The notes beneath the pieces are model-generated. The model searched no databases. It was not told the origin of the DNA and saw nothing but the letters and a program-made list of their open reading frames with translations. This document shows positions 5,497 to 11,007 of a DNA stretch of 11,007 nucleotides, piece after piece. The translations under genes and the position numbers were made by a program. Origin of the DNA: Phascolarctobacterium_B sp045598345 (GTDB taxonomy: Bacteria > Bacillota > Negativicutes > Acidaminococcales > Acidaminococcaceae); NCBI GenBank assembly GCA_045598345.1, contig JAZLLX010000101.1, positions 1 to 11,007 on the forward strand, in the 5' to 3' direction. Within the stretch, counting starts at the first letter, position 1. Each line of letters starts with the position of its first letter.

Positions 5497-7326
5497 ATGT
5501 GTGGTATAGTTGGTTACATTGGTAAAAGGCAGGCCACGGGGTTTCTGTTGGACGGCCTGGGCAAATTAGAGTACAGGGGGTATGATTCCGCCGGTATCGC
5601 CATTCTGGAAAAGGATGGCCCCAGAGTGGAAAAGTGCATGGGACGGCTTGACGCTTTGCGTAAGAAGATTGAGGGCCGTATCCCCCTTGGCACTGTGGGT
5701 ATCGGTCATACCCGTTGGGCAACCCACGGCAGACCCAGCGACCACAATGCCCATCCCCACACTGACCCTACGGGGAAATTTGTGGTGGTGCATAACGGCA
5801 TTGTGGAAAATTATCTGTCTTTGAAAGAGGATATGCTATCTCATGGGGAGCAGTTTTCTTCCGAAACGGATACGGAAGTTGTGGCACATCTTTTTGCCAA
5901 TTATTACAAGGGTAATATGGAGGAAGCGGTACACAAGGTTTTGAAGACCATTAAGGGTTCTTACTCTTTGGCTTTTATGTGTGGGGCGGAGCCGGACAAA
6001 ATTATTTGTACCAAAAAAGATAATCCTTTGGTGGTGGGTTTGGGAAAGGACGAGAATTATATTGCCAGTGATATTCCCGCCATTATCAGTTCCACAAGGG
6101 ACACCTATGTAATGAATGATGGAGAGATTGCCATTGTTACGGCGGAGGGGGTCAAACTCACCGACCTTAAAGGCAATCCCATTACAAAGGAAATCTTCAA
6201 AGTGAACTGGAATGCGGAGGCGGCGGAAAAGGGCGGCTTTGAGCATTTTATGTTGAAGGAGATTTACGAGCAGCCCAAGTCCATTCGTGATACTATGCGG
6301 GGCAGGGTGGACGGCAAAAAGGGCAAGTTGAATTTTACCGAGTTGGACTGGACCAAAGATTTCCTTAAAAATATTCACAAGATTTTCATTGTTGCCTGCG
6401 GTACGGCCTATCACGCCGGCATTGTTGGCAAGTGCTATATTGAGCAGTTGGCAGGTATTCCGGTGGAGGTTGATATTGCCAGTGAGTTCCGTTACCGCAA
6501 CCCGATTGTAGATAAGCACACTTTGACTATTGTTATCAGCCAGTCAGGTGAAACCAGCGACACTTTGGCGGCGTTGCGTGAGGCAAAGAGATTGGGAAGC
6601 CATACTCTTGGGGTTACCAATGTTGTGGGCAGTGCTGTGGGGCGTGAGGCAGACCAAGTTGTTTATACTTACGCAGGCCCGGAAATTGCGGTGGCCTCCA
6701 CGAAAGCATATACAACGCAACTTTTGGTAATGCTGATGCTGGCGATTTACATGGGCAATCTTAAAGAGAATTTGGACAGTGCTTTGAGTGAGGATTTGGT
6801 AAAGGGCATTGTGGAGATTCCGGAACTTATCCACAGGCAGGTTGAGAGTGTTGACCAAATTAAAGTGTTTGCCCGTAAGTATGGTTCCGCAGAGGACGCT
6901 TTCTTCTTAGGCCGTGGTTTGGATTACGCCGTGGCATTGGAAGGGGCGTTGAAACTTAAAGAGATTAGTTATATCCACGCAGAGGCCTATGCGGCAGGGG
7001 AACTGAAACATGGCACGCTGGCATTGATTGTGCAACGAGTGCCGGTAATTGTCATTGCTACACAGGAAGATATTTATGACAAAACGATTTCCAATATTCA
7101 AGAGGTGAAGGCAAGGGACGCATCGGTTATTGCGATTGGTTACGAGGGGGATGAGAAACTTGCCAAGTATGCGGACCATGTAATTTACATTCCCCGCACG
7201 GGCAAATATTTGGCACCGCTGCTTAGTGTTTTGCCATTACAGTTGTTGGCGTATTATGCGGCACTGACCCGTGGTTGTGATGTGGACAAGCCGAGAAATT
7301 TGGCAAAGAGTGTTACTGTAGAGTGA
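5497..7326 (+). CDS. glmS: Glutamine-fructose-6-phosphate aminotransferase (isomerizing)
   Basis: GlmS makes glucosamine-6-phosphate from fructose-6-phosphate and glutamine, the first committed step toward UDP-GlcNAc for peptidoglycan and lipopolysaccharide. The protein has 609 residues, the usual length. Cys2 of MCGIVGYIG is the glutaminase nucleophile after Met removal. The N-terminal Ntn domain has GHTRWATHG (70-78) and NGIVENY (100-106). Two SIS sugar-isomerase domains follow, with CGTAYHAG (301-308), SQSGETSDT (349-357), STKAYTTQ (401-408) and IHAEAYAAGELKHG (about 493-506). The C-terminus KPRNLAKSVTVE is the conserved lid and ammonia-channel tail. GGAGGT lies 6 nt before the ATG. It is the first gene of the operon; glmM is not adjacent. 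No frame damage or missing catalytic residue is seen. Confidence 0.98.
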   Translation: MCGIVGYIGKRQATGFLLDGLGKLEYRGYDSAGIAILEKDGPRVEKCMGRLDALRKKIEGRIPLGTVGIGHTRWATHGRPSDHNAHPHTDPTGKFVVVHNGIVENYLSLKEDMLSHGEQFSSETDTEVVAHLFANYYKGNMEEAVHKVLKTIKGSYSLAFMCGAEPDKIICTKKDNPLVVGLGKDENYIASDIPAIISSTRDTYVMNDGEIAIVTAEGVKLTDLKGNPITKEIFKVNWNAEAAEKGGFEHFMLKEIYEQPKSIRDTMRGRVDGKKGKLNFTELDWTKDFLKNIHKIFIVACGTAYHAGIVGKCYIEQLAGIPVEVDIASEFRYRNPIVDKHTLTIVISQSGETSDTLAALREAKRLGSHTLGVTNVVGSAVGREADQVVYTYAGPEIAVASTKAYTTQLLVMLMLAIYMGNLKENLDSALSEDLVKGIVEIPELIHRQVESVDQIKVFARKYGSAEDAFFLGRGLDYAVALEGALKLKEISYIHAEAYAAGELKHGTLALIVQRVPVIVIATQEDIYDKTISNIQEVKARDASVIAIGYEGDEKLAKYADHVIYIPRTGKYLAPLLSVLPLQLLAYYAALTRGCDVDKPRNLAKSVTVE

Positions 7327-7336
7327 GGTGGAGAAA

Positions 7337-7750
7337 ATGAAAATAAATGACAAAATCAGACAAGTGATGAAAGAGGAAAGATTCCGCAGTGTGGACTTCG
7401 GTCCGGTGTTCAACTGTGCCCCCAATGTGGCGGCGTCCCGTTTTTACAATGGTATTGCCACTATTTATGATTTAGTCAAGATTATGAATTTTATGGGTGG
7501 CGAGGTAATTATCCGCAGCCATAACGGTACGGAAATCCCCTTGACGGTGGAAGATGTTATGGCGGATAAGGCGGAACGTAAGGAACGCTATATCCGTTAC
7601 ACCACCAAGAAAACGGCAGAGAATGTGGAAGTTGCTCCGCAAGAGCCAAGCCCTGCAGAAACTGCCGCTGTGACCGAAACGAATACTGAGGAAAGCAGCC
7701 CCCTGGGAAGTATTTTGTGGATGGAAGGAACGGGTCAAAGTGAACAATAA
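7337..7750 (+). CDS. Small HTH-like protein of unknown function in the glmS operon
   Basis: I do not recognise this 137-residue protein with confidence. Residues 1-70 look like a compact helical domain followed by a beta turn: KIRQVMKEERF, then ASRFYNGIATIYDLVKIMNFMGGEVIIRSHNGTEIPLT. The last part resembles the tail of Cro/C1-type helix-turn-helix domains in small Firmicute regulators (the L-x-K-I-x-N-x-x-G-G-E-V-I-I pattern). Residues about 86-122 are rich in Pro, Glu, Thr and Ala and probably disordered, before a short tail GSILWMEGTG. The ATG at 7337 is chosen over GTG 7328 because GAGGTG (7325-7330) gives a 6-nt spacer. It starts 10 nt after glmS and overlaps the next gene by 11 nt, so it is surely co-transcribed. 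A DNA-binding or partner-binding role in glucosamine control is a guess from context. Confidence 0.7.
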   Translation: MKINDKIRQVMKEERFRSVDFGPVFNCAPNVAASRFYNGIATIYDLVKIMNFMGGEVIIRSHNGTEIPLTVEDVMADKAERKERYIRYTTKKTAENVEVAPQEPSPAETAAVTETNTEESSPLGSILWMEGTGQSEQ

Positions 7751-8117
7751 GGTAATCATTGTTCAAAGTTTCGGAATGAAATACGGTATGCCAACCATAG
7801 GGGATTATGTGCTGGATGTGCGTTTTCTGCCCAATCCTTTTTATGTGCCGGAACTGAAAGAACTGACCGGCAATGAGAAGGCGGTGCAGGATTACATTAA
7901 TGCCCAGCCCCAGACAGCAAAGTTTTTAAGGTGTCTGGAAAATATGGTGGACTGTGTTGTGGAAGAATTTGTGAAGAAGGATAAACCACAACTGGTGATT
8001 AGCGTGGGGTGCACAGGCGGCCGTCACCGCAGTGTTTATGTTGCCAATATGCTGGTGCAACATCTCTTGGCGGCGGGCTTCAATGCCCAGACCAGTCACC
8101 GTGATATAGACAGGTAA
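7740..8117 (+). CDS. rapZ: Stand-alone RapZ/YvcJ C-terminal domain protein
   Basis: This 125-residue protein matches only the C-terminal half of RapZ/YvcJ (full length about 285-295). Family motifs appear in order: SFGMKYGMP (10-18), DVRFLPNPFY (26-35), LTG (42-44), GCTGGRHRSV (90-99) and the terminal HRDI (120-123). The N-terminal P-loop ATPase domain (Walker A GxSGxGKS) is absent here and from the preceding gene. In E. coli this domain binds the small RNAs GlmY and GlmZ and glucosamine-6-phosphate and controls glmS expression; here it sits two genes after glmS. The GTG start at 7740 has GGAAGGA 10 nt upstream and overlaps the previous stop codon. A start at the later ATG would delete the SFG motif. 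It is cytoplasmic. The domain is well supported; the sensing role in this organism is inferred. Confidence 0.88.
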   Translation: MNNKVIIVQSFGMKYGMPTIGDYVLDVRFLPNPFYVPELKELTGNEKAVQDYINAQPQTAKFLRCLENMVDCVVEEFVKKDKPQLVISVGCTGGRHRSVYVANMLVQHLLAAGFNAQTSHRDIDR

Positions 8118-8131
8118 GGAGTTGTGTTTGC

Positions 8132-9556
8132 GTGAGAAAATGGTATAACTGGTTATGCCCCGGCATTAACCTGAAACGCTGGCTCTTCCTGTTCGTTTTG
8201 GGTGTGCTTCTGGTGGCTTTCGGTTTGGCCTTTGTCTTCAATTTCCAGTTCATGGGATTGATGGAAGAATATGTATTTTATGCGGTATATAAGGTAACTG
8301 GAAGATATTCCAATTATTTTACCTATTTCATCGGCAGTATCTTTTTGTTTTTTGGCGGCTGGGCAATGTTCCGTGCCATGCGGAAAATCATTGCTTCCGT
8401 TGTGTCCGCAGTGTTGCCGGACAAAAGCCGTTCTTTAATGGAAACCCTTTTTGTCCAGCATAAGTTGACGCACGGCCCTGTGATTACGGTGGTGGGCGGC
8501 GGTACAGGTCTTGCCACATTGTTGCGTGGCATGAAGAATATTACCAATAACTGCACAGCGGTTGTTGCAACTGGTGATAACGGCGGTTCTTCCGGCCGTT
8601 TGAGAAGGGAACTGGGAATTATCCCTCCCGGGGATTTGCGGAACTGTTTAACCGCTTTGGCGGACTCCGAACCCATGATGGAACGGTTGATGCAGTACCG
8701 CTTTGAAAAGGATTCCCCCTTGGCAGGCCATTGCTTCGGCAATCTTTTGATTGCGGCTTTGGCGGAGGCGGAAGGGGGCATGGAGGAAGGCCTTTCGGTT
8801 GCCAGCCAGATTCTGAAAGTTCGTGGTCGGGTTGTGCCCTCCACTTTGGATGATATTGAATTAGTGGCGGAAATGAGCGACGGCTCCTATGTTTATGGGG
8901 AGGCGCAAATTCCCATTATGCACAAGCATATTGTGAAAATGCACACCCGTCCCATTAATCCCAAGGCCGCCAAGGATGCGGTGGAAGCCATTGAAAAAGC
9001 GGATGTTTTGATTTTCGGACCGGGTTCACTCTATACGAGTATCATTCCCAATTTGTTGGTGGAGGAAATCCGGGATGCGGTGATTAAGTCCAATGCGGCT
9101 AAGGTTTATATTTGTAATGTGCTGACCGAGCCGGGGGAAACAGATGGGTATGGCGCCTATGACCATGTGAAGGCCTTGATTGACCATGTGGGCATGCAGT
9201 TTCTGGATTATGTTATTGTGAACAGTGACAAAATAACTGAGGAGCAGTTGAAGACATATAACAATAATGTGAGCAAGCCCGTGGCACCTGACTACGCAAA
9301 ACTCAGGAAGTTGGGAGTGAGCGTAATTCCGGCGTCCCTTTCCAGCAAGGAGGATTTTGCCAGACATGATTCGGAAAAACTGGCGAATGCTTTAATCCAA
9401 CTGGTGTACAAAATGCGTGTATTTGGTAAGGGACTGCAATTTTTTGATTATTATTTCCTTCAGGAATATTTGAAAACCCGTTGGCAGCATGGGGAAGAGG
9501 ATTTACGCAGAACCTTTGGGCATAACAAAGAAAAGGATAATGTTGAGAAAAAATGA
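8132..9556 (+). CDS. yvcK: YvcK/GlmR family protein with N-terminal membrane anchor
   Basis: YvcK (GlmR) binds UDP-GlcNAc and, in Bacillus, stimulates GlmS when that nucleotide sugar is scarce; it is needed on gluconeogenic carbon sources and for cell-wall synthesis. This 474-residue form has about 115 extra N-terminal residues compared with the 317-residue Bacillus protein. Two membrane segments lie in them (about 16-38 and 61-80), placing the enzyme-like domain on the cytoplasmic face. The core shows GGGTGLATLL (122-131), DNGGSSG (149-155), PPGDLRN (165-171), HCFGNLLIAAL (200-210), then DDIELVAEMSDG and FGPGSLYTSIIPNLL, all typical of the family's Rossmann-like nucleotide-sugar site. The charged tail is Lys-rich. 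The GTG start has AAGGAG 10 nt upstream, overlapping the previous stop. It overlaps the next gene as ATGA. No whiA follows, unlike the common Firmicute order. Confidence 0.93.
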   Translation: MRKWYNWLCPGINLKRWLFLFVLGVLLVAFGLAFVFNFQFMGLMEEYVFYAVYKVTGRYSNYFTYFIGSIFLFFGGWAMFRAMRKIIASVVSAVLPDKSRSLMETLFVQHKLTHGPVITVVGGGTGLATLLRGMKNITNNCTAVVATGDNGGSSGRLRRELGIIPPGDLRNCLTALADSEPMMERLMQYRFEKDSPLAGHCFGNLLIAALAEAEGGMEEGLSVASQILKVRGRVVPSTLDDIELVAEMSDGSYVYGEAQIPIMHKHIVKMHTRPINPKAAKDAVEAIEKADVLIFGPGSLYTSIIPNLLVEEIRDAVIKSNAAKVYICNVLTEPGETDGYGAYDHVKALIDHVGMQFLDYVIVNSDKITEEQLKTYNNNVSKPVAPDYAKLRKLGVSVIPASLSSKEDFARHDSEKLANALIQLVYKMRVFGKGLQFFDYYFLQEYLKTRWQHGEEDLRRTFGHNKEKDNVEKK

Positions 9557-10428
9557 CTGGCATAATGAGAAATGTATTAAAAAAAATAGTAATACTTTTA
9601 GGTATTGTACTTGTATTGGCAGGGTATCTGACTATGAACTATATGGGGTTCAAGGAAAGGGCCGTGCCGATTTTGATGTATCACGGCGTGGGTACCGGTG
9701 ACCCGGAGCATTGGGGGGATATGCTGATTTCCCCGGAACTTTTTGAAAAGCAGATTCAGTATTTGACGCAGCACGGCTACAAGGTGGTAAGTGTGGAAGA
9801 ACTGTCGGAGCGGTTCCGTCTGAATGAGGATGCGGAGAAGTATATTGCCATTACTTTTGATGACGGCTACGAGAATAACTATGAGTACGCTTTTCCCATT
9901 TTGCAGAAATATAATGCTACCGCAACTTTCTACATCATCCGCAATGCTATTGGTAATGATGAATATATGAGTGAAGAGCAGATTGCCAAAATGGTGGATG
10001 CGGGTATGCGGATTGGCTCCCACACCATGAGCCATTCCAATTTGACATTGATAGATGAAAGTATGTACCAGCGGGAACTGGCCGGTTCAAAGATGCTTTT
10101 GGGACAGCGGTTTGAGAAGGCCATTGTGGAGAGTATCAGCTATCCCAACGGTGCATATAATGATGCAGTTGTAAGAAGAGCAATGGAATATGGATATAAA
10201 GAAGGTGTAACTGGAATAATCGGCGTCAATACCAAGGAATCCTATGACCGGAATTCCATGACCCTGCGCCGGGTTGGAGTATATGACCGTGGTGATGGTA
10301 TTGAGGGCTTTGCCAGAACATTGGAGAAAGCATATCTGGTGGGTTATTTTGCAGATAAGGGCATTGATTTGTTGAAAATTCGTAATGAATTTGGCTCATC
10401 ATCAGAATGTGTGGGTAAATATAACTGA
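9553..10428 (+). CDS. Membrane-anchored polysaccharide deacetylase (NodB homology domain)
   Basis: This 291-residue protein belongs to the carbohydrate esterase 4 group, which removes acetyl groups from GlcNAc-containing polymers. One membrane anchor (residues about 8-30, VLKKIVILLGIVLVLAGYL) places the catalytic domain outside the inner membrane. VPILMYHGVG (38-47) begins the domain. TFDDGY (101-106) supplies the catalytic base and metal aspartates, GSHTMSH (155-161) the two metal-binding histidines, and SYPNG (196-200) the next motif in the form seen in IcaB/PgaB-like members. The substrate could be peptidoglycan or an exopolysaccharide; the sequence does not decide. Its ATG overlaps the yvcK stop (ATGA), implying coupled translation and no need for a strong ribosome site. 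The stretch after about 10140 uses more AGA, GGA and ATA codons than its neighbours. Confidence 0.92.
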   Translation: MTGIMRNVLKKIVILLGIVLVLAGYLTMNYMGFKERAVPILMYHGVGTGDPEHWGDMLISPELFEKQIQYLTQHGYKVVSVEELSERFRLNEDAEKYIAITFDDGYENNYEYAFPILQKYNATATFYIIRNAIGNDEYMSEEQIAKMVDAGMRIGSHTMSHSNLTLIDESMYQRELAGSKMLLGQRFEKAIVESISYPNGAYNDAVVRRAMEYGYKEGVTGIIGVNTKESYDRNSMTLRRVGVYDRGDGIEGFARTLEKAYLVGYFADKGIDLLKIRNEFGSSSECVGKYN

Positions 10429-10577
10429 AATTATCTGTCAAACAACGTTATATCATAATTCCCGCACAGAAACATTATTATGATAGACATATTGCTTATA
10501 TTTTTGAAGAAGTATGCCATTCTCTGCATAAATTTCACCTTGTTGTTTATGATTCAATTCTTGTATTAGATATTTGA
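10425..10577 (+). pseudogene. Possible coding remnant after the deacetylase
   Basis: An open frame of 50 codons, -1 relative to the deacetylase, reads LSVKQRYIIIPAQKHYYD, then RHIAYIFEEVCHSLHKFHLV, and ends at TGA 10575-10577. The composition is protein-like, but no ATG, GTG or TTG start and no ribosome site are present and I recognise no family. It could be a decayed gene or chance. Confidence 0.2.
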
Positions 10578-10615
10578 TGCCTGACAGTTGCCAATATGGC
10601 AGGCATGTATTTTTC
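10577..10615 (+). terminator. Probable terminator of the glmS operon
   Basis: ATGCCTG (10577-10583) pairs with CAGGCAT (10600-10606); an alternative inner stem TGCCA/TGGCA competes. A short T-run, GTATTTTTC, and further T-rich sequence follow. It is the only terminator-like hairpin between the deacetylase and the rRNA promoter. Confidence 0.55.
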
Positions 10616-10814
10616 AATCTTTTTCACAAATTCCACAAATTTGGGTATTCAGGACGTTCTCATTTTGTGCCACTACTTGGTATAGTAAAAACAATATGGT
10701 TTTTAGTTTTTTACCCACTTAAACTGATGAAGAGCCATGAATTTTGAAAATTTAGTACTTCACGAAAGCATTAACAACCCGAAAAACCGCTAAAATACGC
10801 AGTTTTTTCGCTGT
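10616..10814. other. AT-rich gene-free spacer before the rRNA promoter
   Basis: No gene, RNA or clear repeat is seen. Frames on either strand are short and lack ribosome sites. It may contain additional upstream rRNA promoters, but none matches consensus well. Confidence 0.4.
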
Positions 10815-10865
10815 TGAAAAAAAATTAAAATTTTTGTTGACAAAAGTCGGCAAAAGTACTATCAT
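10815..10865 (+). promoter_or_regulatory. rRNA operon promoter with UP element
   Basis: A perfect -35 TTGACA (10837-10842), a 17-bp spacer and -10 TATCAT (10860-10865) form a near-consensus promoter. Alternating A- and T-tracts directly upstream (10815-10835) form an UP-like element for the alpha subunits. Transcription would start near 10872. Confidence 0.8.
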
Positions 10866-10871
10866 ATGCAA

Positions 10872-11007
10872 GTCGCCTTTTTTGAGGGTGGCAACAGAAC
10901 CTTGAAAACTGAACAATAACCTAGAAAAAGCGAATGTGCGGGTAGAGCGTCCGAATAAGACGCGATACCGACAAAAGTCAAAAATTTCTTTAAATAACAA
11001 TGAGCAG
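10872..11007 (+). other. Structured leader of a probable rRNA operon (pre-16S)
   Basis: The block ACCTTGAAAACTGAACAA (about 10899-10915) is the boxA-like sequence common in front of 16S genes in Firmicutes. A hairpin follows: GGTA (10941-10944) and GCGTC (10947-10951) pair with GACGC (10959-10963) and TACC (10966-10969), separated by a symmetric GA/GA internal loop that can form tandem sheared G-A pairs. Mature 16S would begin beyond the window end. The rRNA identity is inferred from the promoter and leader only. Confidence 0.7.

Noticed and set aside
5836..6519. Antisense frame in glmS (227 codons)
   Set aside because: It lies entirely inside the conserved glmS coding sequence and has no recognisable product.
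10752..11000. Minus-strand frame over the rRNA promoter and leader
   Set aside because: It crosses a consensus promoter and structured leader, with low-complexity Phe/Leu/Arg content and no ribosome site.

Overview
The window looks like chromosomal DNA from a diderm Firmicute of the Negativicutes type (Phascolarctobacterium/Acidaminococcus-like). This rests on three things. The housekeeping genes read as Firmicute-type (glmS, a membrane-anchored yvcK/glmR, an rrn leader containing a CTTGAAAACTGAACAA block). Most genes have strong GGAGG-type ribosome sites. An outer-membrane autotransporter ending in phenylalanine requires an outer membrane. The genus is inference; no rRNA gene lies inside the window. 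All genes are on the + strand.

Layout. 1-204 is a structured dispersed repeat (copy A), followed by a strong terminator (232-284) and an AT-rich gene-free stretch. A promoter whose -35/-10 spacer holds ten consecutive G (615-624) precedes an 803-residue autotransporter adhesin (680-3091) with its own terminator. 3124-3598 is repeat-rich (copy B, a double-hairpin element, an orphan terminator-like hairpin). rmuC (3722-4675) follows with its own extended -10 promoter. 4676-5368 is another repeat-dense gap (copy C, 22-bp inverted arms, a triple-hairpin element), closed by a terminator.

From 5435 a promoter drives a probable five-gene operon: glmS, a small HTH-like protein, a stand-alone RapZ C-terminal domain, a membrane-anchored YvcK/GlmR, and a membrane-anchored polysaccharide deacetylase. 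The last four genes overlap or are separated by at most 14 nt. This is the most interesting part. GlmS makes glucosamine-6-phosphate. RapZ-type C-terminal domains sense that sugar and act in control of glmS in enterobacteria. GlmR/YvcK binds UDP-GlcNAc and stimulates GlmS in Bacillus. The deacetylase probably acts on GlcNAc-containing envelope polymers. The cluster therefore reads as a compact amino-sugar supply and sensing module. The RapZ-like protein lacks the N-terminal P-loop ATPase domain, and no glmS ribozyme is visible in the very short glmS leader.

After a weak terminator and a gene-free AT-rich stretch, the window ends in a consensus rRNA promoter (TTGACA, 17 bp, TATCAT, with an A/T-tract UP element) and a structured leader. 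A 16S rRNA gene probably begins just beyond position 11007.
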